Made by a program: the position numbers and the translations under genes
The notes under the pieces: generated by a model
Seen by the model: only the letters and a program-made list of their open reading frames with translations
Told to the model about the DNA's origin: nothing
The model's database searches: none
DNA from: TOLSYN sp963849065
GTDB taxonomy: Bacteria; Acidobacteriota; Terriglobia; Terriglobales; Acidobacteriaceae
Length of the DNA stretch: 64,000 nucleotides
Direction of reading: 5' to 3'
NCBI GenBank assembly: GCA_963849065.1
Contig: CAWKFM010000001.1
Location: 434,001-498,000 of the forward strand
Shown here: positions 32,901 through 39,966 of the stretch, piece after piece
Layout: the number at the start of each line of letters is the position of its first letter
How positions within the stretch are numbered: the stretch's first letter is position 1

Positions 32901-33673
32901 CAGCCTCGACCGCTGCTGTCCCTTTTGGTAGCACAACGAACCTGTCCGCATGGGTATCAGCCCCTGGGTCCACAACCATCACCGGCACTATTACTTTTAT
33001 GGTTGGAAGCACAACCGTGGGCACGGCTACGGCGGCTGGCGGGTTGGCAACGCTGAGCAATGTGGCTGTAACCACGGCCAACGGTTTCACCGTCGGATCG
33101 GATACGATCACGGCCAATTACTCTGGGGATGCTAACTTTGCGGCGTCATCCGGCAGCGCAACGGCGACGGTGGTGATGCCGACATACACGCTCACCGCCG
33201 CGACTTCGCTTACGGCGACGTCCGGCGGCAGCATTACCTCGACATTTCTTGTGAGATCATCCAACTACAGTGGGACAGTGACCTTCGCGACTGCCATCAC
33301 CTCGGCGAACGGCACAGTCTCAGCGGTCGCGGTAAGCGCATCGCCGGTGACGCTAACACCGGCGGCCATCGGAACTTCCACACTAACCATCACGACCACC
33401 ACGAGTGCGGCGGCCCACGCTCCGGCGCGTGGCTGGAAAAACGGTGGAGTGCTTCTCTTCTGTGTCGTGCTGTTTGGCGCGCCTTTCAGCCGCTTCCGGC
33501 GCAAACGCATCATTGCGGTTCTGCTAACGGCATTGGCAATATCGCTTGCGGGTTTGCTGATGTCGTGCGGAAGTTCAAGAGCTGCGCGGGTCTACACCGT
33601 GACGTTGACGCCGACAGGCACGGGCACGGTTACCAACCCGCAGCCATTGGCCATTACTGTCACGGTTCGGTAG
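29960..33673 (+). CDS. Giant secreted NHL-repeat / Ig-like protein
   Basis: A 1237-residue surface protein. After a signal segment (ISILLSVVGCVALLLLASPVNAGAQ) come about seven NHL blades of the type GVAVDRSGNVFVADTxNSAVKEI (to about residue 310), then a choice-of-anchor-like domain (VNVGSTSAVLPLTFTF). A second propeller with blades TVAGNxxxGYSGDGGPATSAQL/ALDEAGNLYIADSxNNVIRKV follows to about 770, then an ASPM/Hydin-like domain and two or three Ig-like domains (TTTVTAPATAVFTSQITLTATVSG). The C-terminus is a membrane segment, RFRRKR, a second membrane segment with a lipobox-like LLMSCG, and a beta tail. AAGGAG precedes the ATG. It lies in the island. Confidence 0.85.
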   Translation: MVDGIGSRLLFGALKLRISILLSVVGCVALLLLASPVNAGAQTAHFSYAQVTLGSGFGGPQGVAVDRSGNVFVADTGNSAVKEILAVGGYTTVNTLGSGFYYPSGVAVDRSGNVFVADTYNSAVKEILAVGGYTTVNTLGSGFNYPFGVAVDGSGNAFVADTHNGAVKEIVAVGGSIPASTTINTLGSGFGEPYGVAVDGSGNVFVANATAVQEILAVGGSIPTSPTINTLGSGFLGLVGVAVDGSSNVFFGAYYDRTVGEILAAGGYTTVNTVANGLYPTGVAVDGRGNVFVADTYNNRVVEMETAGVNFGPVNVGSTSAVLPLTFTFDSLGSLGSAPSVLTGGAIGLDFADAGTGTCTTNGTSYAYNPGDTCTVDVTFSPQTAGTRDGTVVLTDGGGNAIATAYVYGIGSAPLLAFGPGIISTIAGKYIGPGVGGDGGDGGPATSAQLFSPSSVALDGAGNFYIADSTNNVVRKVTSGGVITTYAGRFALHGYSGDGGPATSALFANVNSVAVDGAGNLYIADSFNNVIRKVTPDGVISTVAGSYNLGSGYSGDAGPATSAQLNYPDSVALDEAGNLYIEDSSNFVIRKVTTRGTISTVAGNQSLGDGYSGDGGPATSAQIGDAYGIALDEAGNLYIVDTENSAVRMVTPAGIITTVAGNRSLGLGYSGDGGLATSAQLAHPTGAAVDAAGDLYIADADNGVIRKVAPDGIISTVVGNNPQGPGYSGDGGPATSAQLDWPADIVLDGGGNPYIADLSNNVIRKVDVTDAPSLTFAGTYPGGASAAQDIAVLNLGNEALMISRISTPANFSLGGADTSCSVSGQTLQPAASCVLGIEFTPAGAGTFVAGLQWTDNTLNYGEFIQGISLQGTAPPEPTTTTVTAPATAVFTSQITLTATVSGATSASINGNVTFSVGGSRLGTVPVTNGVATLIVGVDPVVGFTTGSDTITASYAGDASFVASSGSTTLVASLAPTTTTVPASTAAVPFGSTTNLSAWVSAPGSTTITGTITFMVGSTTVGTATAAGGLATLSNVAVTTANGFTVGSDTITANYSGDANFAASSGSATATVVMPTYTLTAATSLTATSGGSITSTFLVRSSNYSGTVTFATAITSANGTVSAVAVSASPVTLTPAAIGTSTLTITTTTSAAAHAPARGWKNGGVLLFCVVLFGAPFSRFRRKRIIAVLLTALAISLAGLLMSCGSSRAARVYTVTLTPTGTGTVTNPQPLAITVTVR

Positions 33674-34044
33674 AAGGGAAATATGCCAGACTGGCCGCGT
33701 CTTCGGGCGTGGCCTTTTCTTGGATCGTCAGTGACCCTCCAAACTGGCACGCAACTTCCGGAAAACGTAAGGTGCGGTTCTGAGCGGTTAGCCGCAACTC
33801 GGAAACAATTTCCGAGCCGGGCAAAAATGGGGATCGGATCGCTTCCGGAAGCCATAAGAGCAAGAAAGTTCTAAAGTCGTCATCTAAAGCCGACCAATTA
33901 ATTCAGCATTTATTTTCAGCAGGATAGAAGCAAGCCATCCTTCGCTTTTGAACCTTCTTAACGTGGTGCTGGTTAGAAGGCCCGTCCACGCCAATCAAGC
34001 GGTACGATAGCGGAAGCAAGACCCGGAAAGGGAGGGATACAGAG
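33674..34044. other. Non-coding stretch with left cassette repeat
   Basis: 371 bases between the NHL protein and the SnoaL-like gene. No gene is evident; the notable content is the 32-bp repeat at 33865-33896. Confidence 0.5.
33865..33896 (+). repeat. Cassette direct repeat, left copy
   Basis: Starts AAAGTTCTAAAGTCGTC and ends AAAGCCGACCA. It matches 34554-34585 at 30 of 32 positions and brackets one gene. The final CCGACCA equals the 3' end of the tRNA-Pro. Confidence 0.8.
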
Positions 34045-34527
34045 ATGCCGTCTATTCCTGCACCGCAGCGTATCGCACAAGGCCCGGCAGTCAGAGCTAT
34101 TCTGGAAACCGACACTCCAAAATCTCAGCTCCTCAACCACTACCTGCACTTCTTGGAGGCGATCCTCGCGCCGGACCTGGCTGTGATTGATACAGTCGTA
34201 ACCCGCGACGCCCGCTTTCATGAGCTGGAAGCGATCGGATACCCGTGCGGGCCGGAAGGCTTTAAGACGTTCCGGCGACAGGTCAATGCAGCCATTCCCG
34301 ATGAACATATTCTTATCATCGCTGTGCGCTTCGAGGGAGACGACATCATTGAAGCAGATCTGGATATCAGCGCAACTCACACGGGGGAGGAATTTATGGG
34401 TATACCCTCGACTGGCCGGAAGATTCGCTTCGACGTCCATGCGCGCGGTCGATTTGTTGATGGCAAGATGGCCGAACGCTGGGATCAAGCCGACTTCGAA
34501 GATATCAGGCGCCAACTGACGGGCTGA
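34045..34527 (+). CDS. SnoaL-like (NTF2-fold) cyclase/hydrolase-type protein
   Basis: A 160-residue protein resembling SnoaL-like ester-cyclase family members: NHYLHFLEAILAPDLAVIDTVVT, GPEGFKTFRRQVNAAIPDEHILIIAVRFEGDDIIEADLDISATHTGEEFMGIPSTGRKIRFDVHARGRFVDGKMAERWDQAD. The cone-shaped fold binds small molecules, but substrates vary widely and none can be assigned. It is the only gene between two 32-bp direct repeats, so it appears to be a single-gene cassette. Confidence 0.75.
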   Translation: MPSIPAPQRIAQGPAVRAILETDTPKSQLLNHYLHFLEAILAPDLAVIDTVVTRDARFHELEAIGYPCGPEGFKTFRRQVNAAIPDEHILIIAVRFEGDDIIEADLDISATHTGEEFMGIPSTGRKIRFDVHARGRFVDGKMAERWDQADFEDIRRQLTG

Positions 34528-34553
34528 ATTCAAGTTGGCAGTCAGAACTTAGA

Positions 34554-34585
34554 AAAGTTCTATAGTCGTCCTCTAAAGCCGACCA
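34554..34585 (+). repeat. Cassette direct repeat, right copy
   Basis: Partner of 33865-33896, two mismatches in 32 bases. Its CCGACCA end continues into the duplicated post-tRNA sequence at 34579. Confidence 0.8.
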
Positions 34586-34793
34586 TTAAATCCCAAACGA
34601 ATCATTGAGTTACATTCGCCACTGGTTCCGGCCAAACCGGAACTTGGGTCCATTTGGGTCCAATCAATTCTTCCACGCCGTCCGAATCCCTTCCGTATAT
34701 CTCGTTTTCAGTGCCCAGACCCGGTACTAATCCGTCTCTTTGAGCCATGAACTCTCGTCCGGAGGTGTTGTGAAACACGCTCTCGGCACGCAC
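34579..34793 (-). pseudogene. Second integrase 3'-end remnant
   Basis: Bases 34579-34675 repeat 23845-23942 (tRNA-Pro 3' end, flank and integrase 3' end) at roughly 90 percent identity. Here the frame is intact and spells GVEELIGPKWTQVPVWPEPVANVTQ, the original C-terminus of the integrase type seen at 23881. Only about 60 codons remain and no catalytic residues are left. It abuts the uvrA 3' end, so it marks the right boundary of the island. Confidence 0.75.
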
Positions 34794-37576
34794 TACCGAT
34801 TGCCCACGGCGCTCAACGCCTGTCCGGTATAACTCTTCTTCACCTTCACCACCTGCTCCGGAGTTCCCTGGGCCACGATTCTTCCGCCGTCTTCGCCGCC
34901 TTCGGGGCCGAGGTCAATGATCCAGTCCGCGTTACGAATCACATCCAGGTTGTGCTCGATGATGATGATGCTGTTGCCTAGGTCGGTGAGCCGGTGCAGC
35001 ACCTCCAGCAATCGGTTCACGTCTTCGAAGTGCAGCCCCGTGGTCGGCTCGTCCAGCAGGTACAGCGTGCGCCCGGTCTGCCGCTTGCTCAGCTCGCGCG
35101 CCAGTTTGATGCGCTGCGCCTCGCCGCCGCTCAAGGTCACCGAAGATTGACCTAAGTGAATGTATCCCAGCCCCACGTCTACCAGCGTCTGCAGCTTCTG
35201 CCGCGCCTGCGGAAAGTTTTCCAGCACCGTCAGTGCTTCGCTGATCGGAGTGTCGAGCAGGTCGGCGATGGTGTAGCCCTTGTAGTGCACCGCCAACGTT
35301 TCGCGGTTGTAGCGCTTGCCGCCGCACACCTCGCAGAGCACGTACACATCGGGCAAAAAATTCATCTCGATGCGGCGCTCGCCCTCGCCCTGGCAGGCTT
35401 CGCAGCGTCCGCCGGGAACGTTGAAGCTGAAGCGTCCGGCCTTGTATCCCCGCTCGCGCGCCTCGGGCAGCATGGCATAGAGCTCGCGGATCTGGGTGAA
35501 GACTCCGGTGTAGGTCGCAGGATTCGAACGCGGCGTGCGCCCTATCGGCGACTGGTCGATGCGGATCACCTTGTCGATCTGCTCCACGCCTTTGATCGAC
35601 TTGTGCGCGCCCGGCTCCTGTCGCGATTTGTAAATTCTCTGCGCCAGCGCGGCGTAGAGAATATCATTCACAAGTGTCGATTTACCGGAGCCCGAGACGC
35701 CGGTCACCACCGTCATCACCCCCAGCGGAAAGCTGGCGTCAATACTTTTCAGATTGTTTGCCTTCGCGCCCAGCACGGTGATCGACTGGTCGTTGACCGG
35801 CCGCCGCTCGTGGCGCACCGGAATCGTCTTGCGCCCGGAGATGTATTGCCCGGTCAGCGATGCGGGAGTTCCTGCGACCTCAGCGGGCGTGCCCGCGGCT
35901 ACCAGCTCGCCGCCCAGCTTGCCCGCGCCCGGTCCCAGGTCGATCACGTAATCGGCGCGCCGGATCGTCTCCTCGTCGTGCTCTACCACCAGCACCGTGT
36001 TACCCAGGTCGCGCAGCGATTCCAGCGACTGCAGCAGCTTTTCGTTGTCGCGCGCGTGCAGTCCGATGGAGGGCTCGTCGAGCACATACAGCACGCCGCG
36101 CAGCTTGGAGCCGATCTGCGTCGCCAGCCGGATGCGCTGGCCTTCACCGCCGCTCAACGTAGCCGCCGAGCGGTCCAGCGACAGATATCCCAATCCCACG
36201 TGGTTCAAAAAGCCAAGCCGCTCCTGGATCTCGGCCGCAATGCGTCCCGCAATCTTTTCCTCGCGCCCGCTCAGCCGCAGCTGCGCCGCCGCCTCCACCG
36301 CGCGCGAGATGGGCAGCGCTGTAAACTCGGCGATGCTCATGCCGTTCACCCGCACCGCCAGGCTCTCCGGACGCAGCCTGCGCCCCTGGCACACAGGACA
36401 CGGAGTGGCCGACATGTATTGCATCAAATAGTCGCGGTATGCCTCGGTGGTCACCTCTTCCAGCGCCTGCTTGTGGAAGGCGAGGATGCCCTTGAAGCCG
36501 CTTCGCACGCGCCGCGACGGGTCGCCGTACAGCAGAAACTTCTGCTGCTCCTCGGGCAGTTGCTCGAAGGGCGTTGCCAGGTCGATCTTCTTCTCTTCGG
36601 CGGCGCGCTTGATCATCGACTGCAGATGTGCCGAGCCGGCTCCTGGCCCCAGTCCGCCGTCCAGCAGAGGCTTCGACCAATCGACGATCACCTTGGCCGG
36701 GTCGAAGTCATATTTCGAACCCAGTCCGTTGCACTCCTCGCAGGCGCCGTACATGCTGTTAAAGCTGAACGAGCGCGGCTCCAACTGGGCCACGTTCACG
36801 CCGCACTCCGGGCAGGCCATGCGCGAAGAGTACATGTGCTCCTCGCCGCCCACCACGCTCACCACCAGCAGCCCGGAGCCCAGCTTCATGGCGACCTCAA
36901 TCGAGTTGCTCAAACGCCGCTCAATTCCTTCTTTCACCAGCAGACGGTCCACCACCACTTCAATGGTGTGGTTGCGTCGCTTGTCCAGCTTGATTTCCTC
37001 TTCAATCGAGCGCAGTTCGCCGTCGACCCGCGCGCGGGTAAATCCGTGGGCGGCCAGCTTCTCCAGTTCCTTGGTGAACTCACCCTTGCGCCCGCGCACG
37101 ATCGGCGCCAGCAGCATCACGCGAGGCTCGCTTCCCGTGGAAGCCAAATCCATCACCCGCGCGCTGATCTGCTCCACCGACTGGCGCGTGATCTCCTTGC
37201 CGCAATTGGGGCAGTGCGGGATGCCGATGGAGCTGTAGAGCAGGCGAAGGTAATCGTAGATCTCGGTAATGGTCCCCACCGTGGAGCGGGGACTGCGCGA
37301 GGTGGTCTTCTGCTCGATGGAGATCGCCGGGCTCAGTCCGTCGATGGAGTCCACGTCGGGCCGCTCCATCTGGTCCAGAAACTGCCGCGCGTAGGCCGAC
37401 AGCGTCTCCACGTAGCGCCGTTGTCCCTCCGCATAGATCGTGTCGAAGGCCAGCGACGATTTGCCCGAGCCGCTCAGCCCGGTGATTACCGTCAGCGTGT
37501 TGCGCGGGATCTCAACGTCGATGTTTTTCAGATTATGCTGCCGCGCGCCGCGCACCGTGATGTTGCGGATGCCCAT
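34793..37576 (-). CDS. uvrA: Excinuclease ABC subunit A
   Basis: UvrA is the DNA-damage sensor of nucleotide excision repair. The 927 residues hold two ABC ATPase modules: Walker A sites GLSGSGKSS near residue 35 and GVSGSGKST near 640, with signatures LSGGEGQRIRLA and LSGGEAQRIKLA. Zinc modules are seen as CPNCGKEI, CPECGV with CEEC, and CEACQGEGERRIEMNFLPDVYVLCEVC. The ATG at 37576 (MGIRNITVRGARQHNLKNI) is the family start. A 13-base-period CGAATCA repeat lies 56 bases upstream. Confidence 0.96.
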   Translation of the reverse strand: MGIRNITVRGARQHNLKNIDVEIPRNTLTVITGLSGSGKSSLAFDTIYAEGQRRYVETLSAYARQFLDQMERPDVDSIDGLSPAISIEQKTTSRSPRSTVGTITEIYDYLRLLYSSIGIPHCPNCGKEITRQSVEQISARVMDLASTGSEPRVMLLAPIVRGRKGEFTKELEKLAAHGFTRARVDGELRSIEEEIKLDKRRNHTIEVVVDRLLVKEGIERRLSNSIEVAMKLGSGLLVVSVVGGEEHMYSSRMACPECGVNVAQLEPRSFSFNSMYGACEECNGLGSKYDFDPAKVIVDWSKPLLDGGLGPGAGSAHLQSMIKRAAEEKKIDLATPFEQLPEEQQKFLLYGDPSRRVRSGFKGILAFHKQALEEVTTEAYRDYLMQYMSATPCPVCQGRRLRPESLAVRVNGMSIAEFTALPISRAVEAAAQLRLSGREEKIAGRIAAEIQERLGFLNHVGLGYLSLDRSAATLSGGEGQRIRLATQIGSKLRGVLYVLDEPSIGLHARDNEKLLQSLESLRDLGNTVLVVEHDEETIRRADYVIDLGPGAGKLGGELVAAGTPAEVAGTPASLTGQYISGRKTIPVRHERRPVNDQSITVLGAKANNLKSIDASFPLGVMTVVTGVSGSGKSTLVNDILYAALAQRIYKSRQEPGAHKSIKGVEQIDKVIRIDQSPIGRTPRSNPATYTGVFTQIRELYAMLPEARERGYKAGRFSFNVPGGRCEACQGEGERRIEMNFLPDVYVLCEVCGGKRYNRETLAVHYKGYTIADLLDTPISEALTVLENFPQARQKLQTLVDVGLGYIHLGQSSVTLSGGEAQRIKLARELSKRQTGRTLYLLDEPTTGLHFEDVNRLLEVLHRLTDLGNSIIIIEHNLDVIRNADWIIDLGPEGGEDGGRIVAQGTPEQVVKVKKSYTGQALSAVGNR

Positions 37577-37912
37577 GTCCTTTGCTTCCCGTTGAATCAC
37601 ACTACCGCCCGTTCGCCGACAATTGGAGCGCCGAATCAGGGCGGCGAATCAACGCGTCGAATCAGTACACGGCCACTCGTAATTGGACGCGCCGCCACGG
37701 ATGGGCTAAAAGAGCAGGTAGATAGTTCAACTCAGGTATCTTATTTGCCAATAGCGCCCCGGGTCAAACCCCAGCATATTGGTTGCAGCCTCTCCAATCA
37801 TGGCGAGGCCGCGCCTGAGGATTTCCGCAACTCGGAACTTTTTCGGTGCCTTTTTTCGGTACCATGGAAGTGTCGGCTGCTGGATCGCCGGCGCAAAGGA
37901 AAAGAGTACAAC
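37577..37912. other. Divergent gap upstream of uvrA
   Basis: 336 bases without a gene. Three CGAATCA units (37632, 37645, 37658) recur with a 13-base period, and AATTGGA-x-GCGCCG sequences start at 37621 and 37681. These could be regulator sites for uvrA. Confidence 0.45.
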
Positions 37913-38089
37913 GTGCTATCCCTTATGATGTCGCTTGCAATGTTTGCCGTGATCCTGCTTTCGCTCGCTGCCGGGGTGGGCCTGGGTTACGCCATTATTT
38001 TCGGAATTCTCTACGCCTTTGACCGCAGCCGGCAGTCGGTCCAAAGGGTTCCCGCGCAGGTCTTCCACACCTCCGCCGGCGGCGATTAG
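37913..38089 (+). CDS. Small single-pass membrane protein
   Basis: 58 residues from a GTG start: a long hydrophobic stretch (MSLAMFAVILLSLAAGVGLGYAIIFGILYAF) is followed by a basic tail (DRSRQSVQRVPAQ). AAAGGAAAAGAG precedes the start. The gene is too small for family assignment, but the clean membrane profile and its own terminator downstream support it being real. Confidence 0.55.
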   Translation: MLSLMMSLAMFAVILLSLAAGVGLGYAIIFGILYAFDRSRQSVQRVPAQVFHTSAGGD

Positions 38090-38122
38090 CAACTGCGCTG
38101 GATACCAGAAACTGAATACCAG

Positions 38123-38159
38123 AAAAATGCCCCGCCGGTTTCTTCGGTGGGGCATTTTT
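38123..38159. terminator. Bidirectional Rho-independent terminator
   Basis: AAAAATGCCCC-GCCG, loop TTTCTT, CGGTGGGGCATTTTT. The stem is strong with an A tract on one side and a T tract on the other, between two convergent genes (ends 38089 and 38203). Confidence 0.9.
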
Positions 38160-38202
38160 CATCCTCCGGATATCTTCCACAAAATTCTGATTTGCTTTGC
38201 CT

Positions 38203-39003
38203 CTATGGCTGCGGCGACTGGTTCGCCGGCTGTGCCGGTTGCGCCGGCATCAGTTGCTTGAAGAGCTCTTCGGGGGTTTTCGGCCCGTTCGCTGCTCCGT
38301 TCGTTCCGTTCTGTGCGTTCGGTGTGTTCTGCTCCGGCTGCCCTGGAGGCGGTTGCGTCTGCTCTGCCGGGTTCTCGCTGGCCGGTTGCGTGGCCGTATC
38401 CTCGGTCTGGGAATCCTCGTTCGCCGACGGATGCGGCATCGACGGTTGCGGACGGTTCGCCGGGCCATTCTGCGCCGAGGCTCCAGGCGAGGTTCCACCC
38501 AAGGATTGCGTCAGCACGATACGGGTGACCGCATCCGGCTTCTCCTGCGAACCGAGGATGAGATAGTCATAGGGCGTGCCCTCCAGCAGGGCGGCGATCA
38601 CCTGCCTGGGATCGCCGGGGCCTAGCCGCACCGCCACGCGATCAGTCGGCGAAGCTCCCTCAATCTCCGCGCCGGTCGCGTTATGGACTCCCCGCAGCAC
38701 ATCGCCCAAGGTGGAGTTCGGCGCATCGATGGTGAGCAACCCGTTGGTCATCGTCACATCCGGATTGACCGGGGCGCTGTTCATCAGCGTGGCCGGAACC
38801 GGCGGCACCACTCGTGCCGGAACTGGCTGAGTCGGCGGCGCAGCGGCCGCACCCGGGGCCGGCTTTTTCGCGGAGGCTTTTTTCGTCTTCCTCATCGACG
38901 CGTGCGGCTTCTGTGGCGCATTTGCCTGCGACCCGGAAGCCTGTGCCTGCGCCCCGCCGGAGATCATGGCGAGCGCACACGCAATTACGATCATTCGTCT
39001 CAT
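38203..39003 (-). CDS. Periplasmic STN/secretin-N-like protein
   Basis: A 266-residue exported protein (signal peptide ending GGAQAQA). A Lys/Pro/Ala-rich linker is followed by a compact domain at about 85-155: LLTIDAPNSTLGDVLRGVHNATGAEIEGASPTDRVAVRLGPGDPRQVIAALLEGTPYDYLILG, which matches the STN domain of secretins and TonB receptors. The last 100 residues are Gln/Asn/Pro-rich and probably disordered. No secretin barrel follows, so it may be a pilotin-like or scaffold partner. It stands alone. Confidence 0.7.
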   Translation of the reverse strand: MRRMIVIACALAMISGGAQAQASGSQANAPQKPHASMRKTKKASAKKPAPGAAAAPPTQPVPARVVPPVPATLMNSAPVNPDVTMTNGLLTIDAPNSTLGDVLRGVHNATGAEIEGASPTDRVAVRLGPGDPRQVIAALLEGTPYDYLILGSQEKPDAVTRIVLTQSLGGTSPGASAQNGPANRPQPSMPHPSANEDSQTEDTATQPASENPAEQTQPPPGQPEQNTPNAQNGTNGAANGPKTPEELFKQLMPAQPAQPANQSPQP

Positions 39004-39235
39004 TGCAAGCTCCGCCTTGCCCGCTCTTAGTTCTTGGGCTTGATTCTAACCCGTTCCCGCTCGCCGATGCATCCTCCGGCGCTCTTCGCGCTTGTGTATC
39101 TGTGCCTTTCCGCGCCGCCCGGCCTTGATTCCATCCGGCCAGCGTCCAATTTTCCCTTGTTCTTCTCTTGACATCTCGCCGAACCGCCAGCAAAATATCC
39201 CGCAACTGCCGCCTCCGAGGCGGAGTATTTCCCTT

Positions 39236-39436
39236 ATGCCTTCAATGCAACCTCAGCGCAACACCGTGCCGTCCGTGAGCCGTCCCATCAACCAGCCCTG
39301 CCGCCATCCCCGCGTTCAAATCGTTGCCCGCGAGGAGGATGCGGAATTTGTCGAATGCCTGGAATGCCGCGAGGTGTTTGAAAGCAGCGAGTTCAAGGAT
39401 ATGGACATCGAGGATTCCTTCTCCGCCGAAGCCTGA
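39236..39436 (+). CDS. Small Cys-containing protein, zinc-ribbon-like
   Basis: 66 residues starting MPSMQPQRNTVPSV. The body CRHPRVQIVAREEDAEFVECLECREVFESSEF has one Cys-x-His and a CxxC, suggesting a half zinc ribbon. The C-terminus is acidic. GGAG lies upstream of the ATG at 39236; a longer upstream frame is low-complexity and unlikely. No function can be named. It precedes the receiver-domain gene by about 137 bases. Confidence 0.55.
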   Translation: MPSMQPQRNTVPSVSRPINQPCRHPRVQIVAREEDAEFVECLECREVFESSEFKDMDIEDSFSAEA

Positions 39437-39573
39437 TCCGGGCCGGGAAGTCGTCCGCTTTTGAACCTGCGCCGTAGTGTGCCGCGCCTTGGCGGTACCG
39501 CTTCCATGGCATGCTGGCCCGCAAAGGATACACTTAGGTCCATCGGAGCATCGGTCCGCCCCGACTTCCTGCC

Positions 39574-39960
39574 ATGCCGGACATTCGCCCCATCCCGAAG
39601 ACAGCCCTGGTCGTGGATGATTCGATGTTGATCCGCCATACCGTCTGCCGTTTTCTGGAAGAGCGCGGCTTCTTCGTCAACTCGGCCACCAACGGCGTGG
39701 AAGCCCTCACCATTCTGGAACATTTCCTGCCCGACATCATCATCACCGACCTCGTCATGCCGCGCATGGGTGGCGAGGAGTTAATCTCCAGAATCCGTCA
39801 GTTCGAGGTCTTTGCCAATACTCCCATCCTCATCCTGGCCGGGCGCCGCAGCGCCACAGACCTCTCCGCCGATCTGCTCTCTTGCACTGCGGCCGTCATC
39901 TTGAAGAACATCGACATTGAAACCCAGCTCGGCCAGGCCCTGGATTCAACCCTGGCCTGA
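39574..39960 (+). CDS. Single-domain response regulator, altered switch residue
   Basis: A 128-residue CheY-like receiver: ALVVDDSMLIRHTVCRFLEERGF with the acidic pair, phospho-acceptor Asp in DIIITDLVMPRMGGEEL, and the Lys in VILKNI. The conserved Thr/Ser (normally in LTA) is Ala in ILILAGRR, so signal relay after phosphorylation may differ. No output domain and no adjacent kinase. It lies directly downstream of the small Cys protein and converges on tsaD. Confidence 0.88.
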   Translation: MPDIRPIPKTALVVDDSMLIRHTVCRFLEERGFFVNSATNGVEALTILEHFLPDIIITDLVMPRMGGEELISRIRQFEVFANTPILILAGRRSATDLSADLLSCTAAVILKNIDIETQLGQALDSTLA

Positions 39961-39966
39961 CTCCGG

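Noticed and set aside
33865..34585. Cassette repeats as transposon target duplications.
   Set aside because: 32 bp is too long for a typical target duplication and no transposase or inverted ends are present.
35156..38089. 977-codon plus-strand open frame overlapping uvrA.
   Set aside because: It is antisense to the uvrA gene over most of its length, Arg/His-rich with no domains; only its last 59 codons (37913-38089) look like a real small gene.
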